From contig NZ_JAIHOO010000001.1 of assembly GCF_019733395.1 (NCBI RefSeq), positions 186,001 to 250,000 on the forward strand: DNA of 64,000 nucleotides, read 5' to 3'. Origin of the DNA: Lysobacter sp. BMK333-48F3. Lineage in GTDB: Bacteria > Pseudomonadota > Gammaproteobacteria > Xanthomonadales > Xanthomonadaceae. This document shows positions 17,028-27,300 of this stretch, one piece after another. Numbering within the stretch: position 1 is the stretch's first letter; every line of letters begins with the position of its first letter. Made by a program: the position numbers and the translations under genes. The notes under the pieces are model-generated. The model saw only the letters and a list, made by a program, of their open reading frames with translations. It had not been told where the DNA came from and made no database searches.

Positions 17028-20000
17028 TCAGGCGCGCGGCGGCGCGCACAACTGCGCGATCGCGTCGCCGAGCATGCCGCCGGTCACCGGCTTGCGCAGG
17101 AATCGATCGAAGCCGGCCGCGATCGCCTGCGGTTCGGCCTCGGCGTCGGCGCGCGCGGTCACCGCGACCAGCGGCTGGACGAAGCCCTGCGCGCGCAGTT
17201 GCCGGGCCAGGTCCAGGCCGTTGATGCCGGGCAGGTCCAGGTCCAGCAAGGCCATGTCGAAGCGCGCGATCGCCGCCTCGGCCAGCGCCGCCAGGCCGTT
17301 GGGCACGTGAGTCACCCGGTGCCCCTGCACCCGCAGCAGACCGGCGATGACCTCGGCGACGGTGGCGTCGTCCTCGACCAGCAACAGCGAACGCGGTCCG
17401 ATCGGCGCCTCGGGCGCCGCCGGCGCGCGGCCGCGCGCGGACGGCGTCTCGGCCTCGGCCAAGGGCAGGTCGAAGACGAAGCGCGCGCCGCGCCCCGGCT
17501 CGCTGTCGACCCGGATGTGGCCGTCCATCGCCGCCGCCAGTTCCTGGCTGATCGCCAGGCCCAGGCCGCTGCCGCCGTAGCGGGCGCTGGTGCGCGCGCC
17601 CTCGGCCTGCTCGAAGCGGCGGAACAGGCGCGCCTTCTGTTCTTCGCTGAGGCCCGGGCCGGTGTCGACGACCTCGAAGCGCACGCCTTGCGGCCGCAGC
17701 GGCTCGACCCGCAATCCGACCCGGCCGACCTCGGTGAACTTGATCGCGTTGCCGAGCAGATTGAGCAGGATCTGGCACACCCGGCTGGAATCGCCGCGCA
17801 GCCCGGCCGGCGCCGACGGATCGATCTCGACCTGGAATTCCAGCCCGCGCTGCCGCGCCAGCGGCGCCATCAGGTCGCTGGCCTCGGCGACCAGGGCGCG
17901 CAGGTCGAAGGGCTCGTCGGCCAGTTCCAGCTTGCCCGATTCGATCCGCGCCAGATCCAACGCGTCGTTGACCAGGCGCAGCAGGTGCTCGCCGGCGCGC
18001 CGTATCGACTGGGTGTACTCGCGCTGCCGTTGATCCAGCGGCGTGTCCAGCAGCAGTTCGCTCATCCCCAACACGCCGGTCATCGGCGTGCGCACCTCGT
18101 GGCCGAGGGTGGCCAGGAACCGGGTCTTGGCCAGCGAGGCCTGCTTGGCCACCTCGCGCTCGTGCTCGGCGCGCTGCCAGGCCAGCCGGCGCTGCAGCCG
18201 GCGCCGGTGCGCGGCCAGCACCCAGCCCAGCAGCAACAGCGCCAGGGCGACGAAACCGAGCAAGGCCCAGCCGCTCCACCACCACGGCGCATCGACGTGC
18301 AGCTCCACCGTCTGCATCGGCGACCAGACGTTGTCGGCGGTCTTGGCCTTGACCTGCAGCCGGTAATCGCCCGGCGGCAGTTGCGAAAAGATCCGCTCGC
18401 CGCTGCTGCCGCCATCGACCCAACCCGGGTCGTAGCCGTCCAGGCGGAAACGGTAACGGTTGCTCTGCGCGTTGTTGAACGACAGCAGGCGGGCGACGAT
18501 GCGCAAGTCGCGATCGCCGTCGGCCAGGCGGATGCCCGGCATCGGCCGCGCCGTGCCGCCGGCGGCGACCTGGCCGGCGGCGTCGGTGGCGAAGGCCAGG
18601 CGTTCGTTGCCGCGCCGCACTTCGATGGTTTCCACGATCAGCGGCGGCGCCTGCTCGACCGGCCGCACCACCGCCGGGTCGAACAGCACCAGGCCTTCCG
18701 GGCTGCCGACCAGGATCCGGCCGTCGGCCGGACGCGGCACCGGGCGGCCGGAGAATTCCTGGCTCGGCAGACCGTCCTTGACCCCGTAGACGCGCGCCGA
18801 GCGGGTGTTCGGATCGACCCGCACCAGGCCGCGGGTGGTGGTCATCCAGACCCGGCCGGCGCTGTCCACGGTCAGGCCCTGGGCCTCGCTCATCGGCAAT
18901 CCGGCGCGCGCGCCGAGTTCGAACTCGGGCTGCAGGCGCAGGCCGTCCCAGCGATACGCGGCCAGGCTGCCGAACCCGCCCAGCCAGACACGGCCGTCGC
19001 TGCCGGCCGCGAACGAGTTCACCGGCTGCGCCGGCGATCCGTCGACCCGGGCGAAACGCTGCGCACCGGGCAGCCAGCGCCACAGGCCCTGGGCGCCGGC
19101 CAGCCACAGCGAGCCGTCCGGGCCCTTGTGCGCGTATTCCAGCGACATGTGCTTGGGCAGGCCGCGCTCGCCGAACGCGAACGCATCGATCACCCGGCCT
19201 TGCGGATCGCGCCGTTGCAGATCGCCGTCGCTGCCGAGCACCCAGACCGCGCCGTCGCTTTCGACCAGTTCGGCGGTGCCGGAGAAGGCCGCGTCGCGGC
19301 CGTCGTCCATGTTCCAGTGCCGGCGCGCGCCGCTGGCCGGATCGATCCGGGTCAGGCCGCCGTAGTTGCTGACCCAGACCACGCCGCGGCTGTCTTCCAG
19401 CACCCGGTCCAGGCCGATGCCGTCGCTGAAGTCGCGGGCGACATGGGCGACCCGGCCGGTCTCCGGGTCCAGCCGGTCGAGCACGCCGCCGGTGCCGACC
19501 AGCCACATGTCGCCGTCGCGCGCCGGAGCGATGCCGAGCACGCCGGCGTTGGACAGGCTGCTGTCGTCGCCAAGCCGGCGCATCAGCACCGAAAACTGGC
19601 GCCAGTTCGGCGGCAGGTACCACAGGCCGTAACCGGTGCTGGCGAACCACAGCCCGCCTTCGCGGTCTTCGTAGGCGTGCGACCAGCTCGGCCGCACCAG
19701 GCCCTGGCTGGTGCTGCTGAACAAGGGCACGACCTCGATCCCGTCGCCGCTGCCGATGCCCAGGCCCTGCGGCAGGTCGAACCAGTACTGGCCGGAGCGG
19801 TCGCGGCGCAGCACATCGACGACCTTCAGCTCGGGCGCGATCGCCGCCCAGGGATGGGCCTCGTAGCGGCCGTCCGGACGGCGCACGCCGACCCCGTGCG
19901 GGTTGCCGAACCAGCCGGTGCCGTCGGCCTCGAAGGTGACCGCATTGACGATGGTCGAACTCAGCGCCTTGTCCGGCACGCGTTCGAAATCGTGCCCGGT

Positions 20001-20612
20001 CCAGCGCGCAGCGCCGGCCAGGGTACTGATCCACAAGGTGCCGTCCGGCGACACCGACAGATTGGCCACACCCTCACTGGGCAGGCTGCGCGGATCGCCC
20101 TCGCGCGGCAGGAATCGGCTGACCCGGCCGTCCGGGTCGAGCCGGTGCAGGCCGCCGTGGGCGGTGCCGAACCACAGCGCGCCGTCGGGCGTGGAGGCGA
20201 TCGACCAGACGTTGTCGTCGCCCATCTGCGGGGTGTTGGCGCGGTTGTAGTAGCGGAAAGTCTTGCGGTCGGCGTCGAGCATCGCCAGGCCGGACTGGCC
20301 GGTGCCCATCCAGATCCGGTTGCGGGCGTCGACGTGGACCGTCCACAGATAGTTGTCGCGCAGGCCCTGCTCGCGCCGCCAGACCCGGTAGCCCAGGCCG
20401 TCGTAGCGCGCCAGGCCCTCGCTGGTGGCGATCCACAGATAGCCGTGGCGGTCTTCGACCACCCGGTTGACGGTGTTGGAGGGCAGCCCGTCGGCGACGG
20501 TGAGCTGGCGCGGCCGCGGCGTCTCGGGCAGGCCGGCCATGGCGGCGGTCGCGGCGGCCAGGCACATCGCTGCGGCGCTCAGCGCGAACAGCCGTCGAAT
20601 TGTGCGCCGCAT
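17028..20612 (-). CDS. Hybrid sensor histidine kinase with two-component-regulator propeller (copy 1)
   Basis: The 1,194-residue product is a one-protein phosphorelay input. Order: signal peptide (about 1-30), periplasmic seven-bladed propellers made of Reg_prop repeats (about 35-680; repeated W(I/F/L)A/GT-type motifs such as GYLWIATSEGLARYDG), a Y_Y_Y domain (about 690-765), one membrane helix (about 775-798), HisKA with His 838 in LGHEVRTPMTG, HATPase with the G boxes DTGPGL and YGGSGLGLAI, and a receiver with Asp 1124 in LLDLDLPGING. There is no DNA-binding or Hpt domain. Start 20612 follows GGGAG; an in-frame ATG lies at 20678. It is the last of three tandem paralogues; its ligand is probably an extracellular polymer fragment, by analogy with Bacteroidetes propeller kinases. 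Confidence 0.93.
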   Translation of the reverse strand: MRRTIRRLFALSAAAMCLAAATAAMAGLPETPRPRQLTVADGLPSNTVNRVVEDRHGYLWIATSEGLARYDGLGYRVWRREQGLRDNYLWTVHVDARNRIWMGTGQSGLAMLDADRKTFRYYNRANTPQMGDDNVWSIASTPDGALWFGTAHGGLHRLDPDGRVSRFLPREGDPRSLPSEGVANLSVSPDGTLWISTLAGAARWTGHDFERVPDKALSSTIVNAVTFEADGTGWFGNPHGVGVRRPDGRYEAHPWAAIAPELKVVDVLRRDRSGQYWFDLPQGLGIGSGDGIEVVPLFSSTSQGLVRPSWSHAYEDREGGLWFASTGYGLWYLPPNWRQFSVLMRRLGDDSSLSNAGVLGIAPARDGDMWLVGTGGVLDRLDPETGRVAHVARDFSDGIGLDRVLEDSRGVVWVSNYGGLTRIDPASGARRHWNMDDGRDAAFSGTAELVESDGAVWVLGSDGDLQRRDPQGRVIDAFAFGERGLPKHMSLEYAHKGPDGSLWLAGAQGLWRWLPGAQRFARVDGSPAQPVNSFAAGSDGRVWLGGFGSLAAYRWDGLRLQPEFELGARAGLPMSEAQGLTVDSAGRVWMTTTRGLVRVDPNTRSARVYGVKDGLPSQEFSGRPVPRPADGRILVGSPEGLVLFDPAVVRPVEQAPPLIVETIEVRRGNERLAFATDAAGQVAAGGTARPMPGIRLADGDRDLRIVARLLSFNNAQSNRYRFRLDGYDPGWVDGGSSGERIFSQLPPGDYRLQVKAKTADNVWSPMQTVELHVDAPWWWSGWALLGFVALALLLLGWVLAAHRRRLQRRLAWQRAEHEREVAKQASLAKTRFLATLGHEVRTPMTGVLGMSELLLDTPLDQRQREYTQSIRRAGEHLLRLVNDALDLARIESGKLELADEPFDLRALVAEASDLMAPLARQRGLEFQVEIDPSAPAGLRGDSSRVCQILLNLLGNAIKFTEVGRVGLRVEPLRPQGVRFEVVDTGPGLSEEQKARLFRRFEQAEGARTSARYGGSGLGLAISQELAAAMDGHIRVDSEPGRGARFVFDLPLAEAETPSARGRAPAAPEAPIGPRSLLLVEDDATVAEVIAGLLRVQGHRVTHVPNGLAALAEAAIARFDMALLDLDLPGINGLDLARQLRAQGFVQPLVAVTARADAEAEPQAIAAGFDRFLRKPVTGGMLGDAIAQLCAPPRA

Positions 20613-20735
20613 TGCCGCTCCCGCGCCGCGAAACGCGCGGCGACGGGGAATCGTCGCAATGTGTGCCGGGCAGCGCAAGCTGGGGCGCGGCCTATCGCCC
20701 GGCTATGCGACCGCGGGCCGCTCGGCCCGCGACGC

Positions 20736-23700
20736 TCAGCCTTCGTCCAACTGGGTCAACACGCTGTCGATCGCCTCGGCCAGCATCGCCCCGGTCACCG
20801 GCTTGCGCAGGAAGCGGTCGAAGCCGGCGGCGCTGGCCTGCGGTTCGGCGTCGGCGTCGGCGCGCGCGGTCACCGCGATCATCGGCCGGGTGCAGCCCTG
20901 CGCGCGCAGTTGCCGGGCCAGGTCGAGGCCGTTGATGCCGGGCAGGTCGAGGTCGAGCAGCAGCAGGTCGAACTGCGCGGTCGCCACTTCCGCCAGCGCG
21001 GCCAGGCCGTTGGCGACGTGGGTGACGCGGTGGCCCTGCGCGCGCAGCAGGCCGGCGATGACTTCGGCCACGGTCGGGTCGTCTTCGACCAGCAGCACCG
21101 CGCGCGGGCCGCTGCGCGCCGGCGGCCGCGCCGGTTCGGCGGCACCGCGGCCGGCCGGCGGCGGCTCGGCCGCCGGCAGCGGCAGTTCGAACACGAAGCG
21201 CGCGCCCTGCCCCGGCTCGCTGTGCACGGCGATATGCCCTTCCATCGCCACCGCCAGTTCCTGGCAGATCGCCAGGCCCAGGCCGCTGCCGCCGTAGCGC
21301 GCCGCGGTGCGCGCGCCTTCGGCCTGCTCGAAGCGGCGGAACAAACGGGTTTTCTGTTCTTCGTTGAGGCCCGGGCCGGTGTCGGAGACTTCGAAGCGCA
21401 CGCCCTGCGGCGCCAGCGCATCGACCCGCAGCTCGACCCGGCCGGCCTCGGTGAACTTGATCGCGTTGCCGAGCAGGTTGAGCAGGATCTGGCAGACCCG
21501 GCTGTAGTCGCCGCGCAGGCCGGCCGGCGCCGAGGCCGCGACCTCGACCCGGAACTCCAGGCCGCGCTGGCGCGCCAGCGGCTGCATCAGCCCGCTGACC
21601 TGGTCGACCAGGGCGCGCAGGTCGAACGGTTCGTCGGCCAGTTCCAGCCGCCCGGATTCGATCCGGGCCAGGTCCAGGGCGTCGTTGACCAGCCGCAGCA
21701 GATGCTGGCCGGCGCGCCGGATCGACTCGGTGTAGCCGCGCTGGCGCTCGTCGAGCGGCGTATCGAGCAGCAGCTCGCTCATGCCCAGCACGCCGGTCAT
21801 CGGCGTGCGCACTTCGTGGCCGAGCGTGGCCAGGAACCGGGTCTTGGCCTCGGAGGCCTGTTCGGCCAATTCGCGCTTGTGCACCGCCAGCTGCCAGGCG
21901 TTGCGCCGGCCGAGCCGGCGCCGGTAGGCGACCGCGCCGATCGCCAGCGCCGCGACCGCGGCCAGGGCGAAGCCGAGCTGGGCCCAGACCGTGCGCCACC
22001 ACGGCGGCCTGACGTGCAGGGTGAACGCGGCGGCGTCCGACCAGATGCCGTCGGCGCCGGCGGCCTTGACCCGCAAGCGGTACTCGCCCGGCTCCAGGCG
22101 CGAGAACACCCGCTCGCCGTTGGCGCGCTGCTCGATCCAGTCGGGGTCGTAGTCTTCCAGCTTGAAGCGGTAGACGTGGGCGCGCGGATCGAGGAACGAC
22201 AGCAGGCGCGCGACCACGCGGAAATCGCGGTCGCCGGATTCCAGCTGCACCGGCCCGTAGCCGGTTTCCAGGGTCTGCTCGTCTTCGCCGCGGCGCACGC
22301 TGAGGCTTTCCAGCGACAACCGCGGCGGGCGCGTGCTCGGGAACGGCATGTCCATGTCGAACAGCACCGGCCCGTCGACCGACAAGGCCGCGGCGATGCC
22401 GCCGTGGCCGCTGCGCTGCGGCGCGGTGCGCGCCAGCTCGACGTTGGGAATGCCGTCGCCGAAACCGAACAGGCGTAGGCGCGCGTCGCGCGGCGAGATC
22501 ATCAGCAGGCCGCGCGTGGTCGCGGCCCAGACCGTGCCGCGGTCGCTGACGATCAGGCCGGCGACATTGGTGTCGGGATAGCCGGCGGCGTTGTCGATGC
22601 GTTGCTGCAGGGTCAGCCGCTCGCCGTTCCAGCGGTACGACTCGAGCACGCCCTTGCGCGCCAGCCACAGCCGCTCGCGGCCGGCGAAGGCCATCGCATC
22701 GATGTCGCCGAAGCCGCCGCCGGGCACCGGCAGGAAGCGCGCGCCGTCCCAGCGCTGCAGGCCGTCGTTGCCGGCGAACCAGGGCTGGCCGTCGGGGCCG
22801 GCGACGAAGGTCGACGCGCCGGTCGGGAAACCGGTGTTGGCCAGCACCCGCTCGATCTCGCCGCTGGGCAGGCGTTCGCCGCCGGCGCCGTAGCGGCGCA
22901 TGCTGGCGTCGGAAAACCACAGCCACAGACTGCCGTCGGGCAGTTCGTGCAGGAACCACACCGCGCCGAGGTCGCTCTTGCCGCGCGGCCAGGACTGGGC
23001 CCGGCCGCTGGCCGGGTCGAACAGGCTCAGGCCGTTGGAGTGGCCGATCCACAGCCGCCCGTCCGGACGCAGGAACAGGGTGTGCAGCCACTTCAGGCCG
23101 AGCTTGCGGTTGTCGGCGACCGGCTCCAGCGCGCGCGCGCCGCGGCGCAGCCGGTACAGATCGGTCGCCGACAGCACCCAGAAGCCGCCGTCGCCGTCCG
23201 GCGCGAGGTCGCGCACGTCGAGCCGGTCGAGCGGGCTGCTGCCGACCGCGGCGATCGAGGCAAAGCGGTCCCAGTCCGGCGGCAGATACACCAGGCCCTG
23301 CGAATAGGTCACGAACCACAGCCCGCCTTCGCCGTCGCGCAGCATCTGCATCACGCCGCTGCGGCGGTCCCAGACGCCGTCGCCGGCCTCGTCCTGCATC
23401 AGCCGCACTTCGCCGTCGCGGCCGACCCGGTACAGGCCGGCGGTGGTGCCGATCCAGCGTCCGCCGGAGCGCTCGCCGACCACGATCGCGTTGGTCGCAT
23501 CGTCGCCCAGCGCCCACGGCGCCGGGCTCAGCCGGTCGTCGGCGCCGAGCCGGAACAGGCCGCGCTCGGTGCCGATCCAGATCGTGCCGTCGCTGTCGCG
23601 CGACAGGTCGCCGATCCGCTCGCCGGCGGTGGCGTCTTCGCCGACCGGGTGGAAGCGCTCGTTCTCGAACCGCGCCAGGCCGTGCAGGGTGCCGACCAGC

Positions 23701-24263
23701 AGGCGTCCGCGTTCGTCGACCAGCAAGGCGGTGACCGGCCCCGCCGGCAGGCGCTCGCCGGCGCCGACGCCGGGCTCGTAGCGGCTGACCTTGCCGTCGG
23801 CGGCCAGCCGGCACATCTCGCCGGCATAGGTCGCGGTCCAGATCGCGCCGTCCGGGGTGCCGGTCAGATACATCACGTCGTCGCTGCAGCGCGCGTTATC
23901 GCCTTCGAACGCGATGCGGACGAATTCCTTGCGGTCGCGGCCGAGCCAGCTCAGGCCTTCGCGGCTGGCGACCCAGACCCGGTCGCGGGCGTCGACGTGC
24001 ACGTCCGCGATCATGTTGTCGGGCAGCGAACCCGACAGGCCGATGGTGTGGCGCCAGCGCGCGAACTCGACCCCGTCGTAGCGGGCCAGGCCGTCCTCGG
24101 TGGCGATCCACAGATAGCCCTGATGGTCCAGGTCCATGCTGACCACCGACTTGGGCAGGCCCTGTTCCTGGCCGAAACGGCGGAAACGCGGGGTTTCCGG
24201 CAGGCGCGCCTGCACCTGCATCGTCCACAGCGCCAGCAGCAGACACACCAGGCCTCGCACCAC
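20736..24263 (-). CDS. Hybrid sensor histidine kinase with propeller (copy 2)
   Basis: The 1,175-residue product has the same plan as its neighbours: signal peptide (VVRGLVCLLLALWTMQVQA), Reg_prop propellers (about 20-655), Y_Y_Y domain, one membrane helix, HisKA with His 816, HATPase and receiver with Asp 1104. The start is GTG at 24263 (or the adjacent GTG at 24260), preceded by AAGGAGGGGAG; the frame continues to an ATG at 24398, but that would add a charged non-secretory stretch. The kinase and receiver parts are nearly identical to copies 1 and 3, while the propeller differs widely, so ligands should differ. It lies 123 bases upstream of copy 1 in the transcribed direction. Confidence 0.92.
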   Translation of the reverse strand: MVRGLVCLLLALWTMQVQARLPETPRFRRFGQEQGLPKSVVSMDLDHQGYLWIATEDGLARYDGVEFARWRHTIGLSGSLPDNMIADVHVDARDRVWVASREGLSWLGRDRKEFVRIAFEGDNARCSDDVMYLTGTPDGAIWTATYAGEMCRLAADGKVSRYEPGVGAGERLPAGPVTALLVDERGRLLVGTLHGLARFENERFHPVGEDATAGERIGDLSRDSDGTIWIGTERGLFRLGADDRLSPAPWALGDDATNAIVVGERSGGRWIGTTAGLYRVGRDGEVRLMQDEAGDGVWDRRSGVMQMLRDGEGGLWFVTYSQGLVYLPPDWDRFASIAAVGSSPLDRLDVRDLAPDGDGGFWVLSATDLYRLRRGARALEPVADNRKLGLKWLHTLFLRPDGRLWIGHSNGLSLFDPASGRAQSWPRGKSDLGAVWFLHELPDGSLWLWFSDASMRRYGAGGERLPSGEIERVLANTGFPTGASTFVAGPDGQPWFAGNDGLQRWDGARFLPVPGGGFGDIDAMAFAGRERLWLARKGVLESYRWNGERLTLQQRIDNAAGYPDTNVAGLIVSDRGTVWAATTRGLLMISPRDARLRLFGFGDGIPNVELARTAPQRSGHGGIAAALSVDGPVLFDMDMPFPSTRPPRLSLESLSVRRGEDEQTLETGYGPVQLESGDRDFRVVARLLSFLDPRAHVYRFKLEDYDPDWIEQRANGERVFSRLEPGEYRLRVKAAGADGIWSDAAAFTLHVRPPWWRTVWAQLGFALAAVAALAIGAVAYRRRLGRRNAWQLAVHKRELAEQASEAKTRFLATLGHEVRTPMTGVLGMSELLLDTPLDERQRGYTESIRRAGQHLLRLVNDALDLARIESGRLELADEPFDLRALVDQVSGLMQPLARQRGLEFRVEVAASAPAGLRGDYSRVCQILLNLLGNAIKFTEAGRVELRVDALAPQGVRFEVSDTGPGLNEEQKTRLFRRFEQAEGARTAARYGGSGLGLAICQELAVAMEGHIAVHSEPGQGARFVFELPLPAAEPPPAGRGAAEPARPPARSGPRAVLLVEDDPTVAEVIAGLLRAQGHRVTHVANGLAALAEVATAQFDLLLLDLDLPGINGLDLARQLRAQGCTRPMIAVTARADADAEPQASAAGFDRFLRKPVTGAMLAEAIDSVLTQLDEG

Positions 24264-24394
24264 CCGCTCCCCTCCTTGTCGCCGCGACTGCGGCGCTGCG
24301 CCGCCCGCGACGCCGGTCGCCGCCCCCACGCCAGGGTACGCCGCACCGCGCCGCCGGTCGCGCCAGCGCCCATGTGCGGACCCGTACCGGCCGA

Positions 24395-27300
24395 TCATGC
24401 CTCACCCGCCACGGCGGCGAGCGCCTCGGCCAGCAGGGCCCCGGTGACCGGCTTACGCAGGAAGCGGTCGAAGCCGGCCGCGATCGCCTGAGGCTCGGCC
24501 TCGGCGTCGGCGCGCGCGGTCACCGCGATCAGCGGCCCGGCGAAGTTCTGCAGGCGCAGTTGCCGGGCCAGATCCAGGCCGTTGATGCCGGGCAGGTCGA
24601 GGTCGAGCAAGGCCAGGTCGAAGCGCGCGGTCGCGGCCTCGGCCAAGGCCGCCAGGCCGTTGGCGACATGGGCCACGCGATGGCCCTGGGCGCGCAGCAA
24701 GCCGGCCACCACCTCGGCCACGGTCGGGTCGTCTTCGGCCAGCAGCACCGACAGGGCCGGCGTCGGCGCGGCCCGCTCCGGCGCGCCGGGCGCGACCGCG
24801 GGCGGCGGCTCGGCCGCGGGCAGGGGCAGGTCGAACACGAAGCGCGCGCCCTCGCCGGGTTCGCTGAACACCGCGATGTGGCCCTCCATCGCCGCCGCCA
24901 GTTCCTGGCAGATCGCCAGGCCCAGGCCGCTGCCGCCGTAGCGCGCCGCGGTGCGTGCGCCGTCGGCCTGCTCGAAACGGCGGAACAGGCGCGCTTTCTG
25001 CTCGGCATTCAGCCCCGGCCCGGTATCGGCGACTTCGAACCGCACCCCGCGCGGCTGCAACGCCGCCACGCTCAGCCGCACCTGGCCGGCCTCGGTGAAC
25101 TTGATCGCGTTGCCGAGCAGGTTGAGCAGCACCTGGCACACCCGGCTGGCGTCGCCGCGCAGGCCGCAGGGCGCATCGGCGGCGATCGCGATCTCGAACT
25201 CCAGCCCGCGCTGCCGCGCCAACGGCCGCATCAGGCTCGCCGCCTGCTCGACCAGGGCGCGCAGATCGAAGGCCTCGTCGGCCAGCTCCAGCTTGCCCGA
25301 CTCGATCCGGGCCAGGTCCAGCGCGTCGTTGACCAGGCGCAGCAGGTGTTCGCCGGCGCGGCGGATCGACTGGGTGTATTCGCGCTGCTTTTGATCCAGC
25401 GGCGTATCCAGCAGCAGCTCGCTCATCCCCAGCACGCCGGTCATCGGCGTGCGCACCTCGTGGCCGAGGGTGGCCAGGAAGCGGGTCTTGGCCAACGAGG
25501 CCTGCTTGGCTACTTCGCGCTCGTGCTCGGCGCGCTGCCACGACAGCCGGCGCTGCAGCCGGCGCTGGTAGGCCGCCGCGCCCCACCAGCCCAGCAGCAT
25601 CAGCGCGCAGCCCAGCGCCGCCAGCGCCGGCGGCGTGCGCCACCACGGCGGCAGCACCTTGAACGCCAGGGTGCGCTGGGCCGAGGGATTGCCGTTGGCG
25701 TCGACGGCGCGCGCGTGCAGCAGATAGCTGCCCGAGCCCAGGCCGGCGAACACGCGCTCGCCGCTGTCGCCGACCGCGACCCAGTCGGTGTCGTAGCCGT
25801 CCAGGCGGGTGTAGTAGCGATTGGCCTGCGGGTCGTCGAACGACAGCAGGCGCAGTTGCACGCGCAGTTCGCGATCGTCCGGCGACAGGGTCGGCAAGTC
25901 GCGGTACTGCGCCGGGCGCGCGGCGCCGGCGGTATCCGGGCCGTCCTGCAGCGGCAAGGGCATCCAGCGCCCGTGTCGGCGCACCGCGAACTGGTGCCAT
26001 TGCAGGTTGGAGCGGCGCGGCGGCGGATCCGGCAACGCGGTATCGACCAGCACCACGCTGCCGTCCGACAACGACGCGGCCAGCACGCCCTGGTCGCTGA
26101 GCGCGGCGGTGCGGCGGACGAATTCCTGGTTGCTCATCCCGTCCTGCACGCCGAAGCGGCGCAGGTGGCGGCGCTGCGGATCCCAGCGGAACAGGCCGCG
26201 CGCGGTGGTCAGCCACAAGCGCCCGCCGCGATCGCGGAACAAGCCGGTGCTTTCGGCGGCGGGAATGCCGACCTCGACCCCGGCGCGTTCCTGCAGCCGC
26301 CATTGCGCGCCGTCGCGGCGATAGCGCTCCAGGCCGTTCAGGCGATGCAGCCACAGGCTGTCGGCGGACTCGAAGACGAAACCGAACACCCGATCGGCGG
26401 CGATGCCCTGCACCGCATCCATCCGGTTGCGCGCCGCGTCGTAGCGCAGCAGGCCCTGCCCGGTCGCGGCCCACAGCACGCCGTCGGGGGCGAAGCGCAG
26501 GCCGTCGATGTCGCCGCTGCCGATGCCCTGGCCGGGTCCGACCCGGATCGAAGCCAGCACCTTGCCGCTGTCCGGGTCGCGCCGTTGCAGGCCGGCGGCG
26601 AGATAGGAAATCCACAGGCTGCCGTCGGGCGCGATCAGCATCCGGTCCGGCTTGCCGTCGAGCACCGCATCGGCCATGTCCGCGGTCCACTCGCGCGCCC
26701 TGCCGTCGGGCTCGATCCGGACCACGCTGTTGCGGCTGGTGGCGACCCACAGGCGGCCGCGCCGGTCCTCGACCGCGGCGTAGACCACGCCCTTGGCGAG
26801 CGCGGGATGCGGACCGTCGCCGAAGGCCTCGATGCGGCCGTCGCGATGCAGGCGCTCGATCTCGCCGCGCGAACCGACCAGCCACCAGCCGCCCTGCGCC
26901 GAGGGCGCCAGCGCCGAGTACAACTCGGCGGAAAGGTCGTGGCGTTCGCGCGAGTACTGGGCGATGCGGCGCCAGTCCGCGCGCAGATAGCCCACGCCGG
27001 TGCCGGCCAGCGGAAACCAGAACGCGCCGTCGCCCTGGCCGAGGATCTGCTGCACCGGCCGGGCCGGCCGGGTCGGCCCCAGCGCCACCGGCACCGGCAC
27101 CTGGCCCGGCGCGGCGCGCCAGATGCTGCGCTGGGTGCCGAGCCAGTAATGGCCGCCGCGATCCGGCGCCAGGCTCAGCACCGCGTTGAGCTGGCCGAAC
27201 ATCGGCGCGAACTCGGGCACCGTCCAGCGCCCGTCGGCTTCGCGCCGGTACAGGCCGGTGCGGGTGCCGACCCACAGCCGCTCGCCGTCGGCGACGATCG

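Noticed and set aside
17199..22478. A 1,759-codon open frame on the plus strand
   Set aside because: It lies antisense to two hybrid kinases, has biased Arg/Ala/Gln/Val composition without domains, and its opening is explained by high third-position GC in the real genes.
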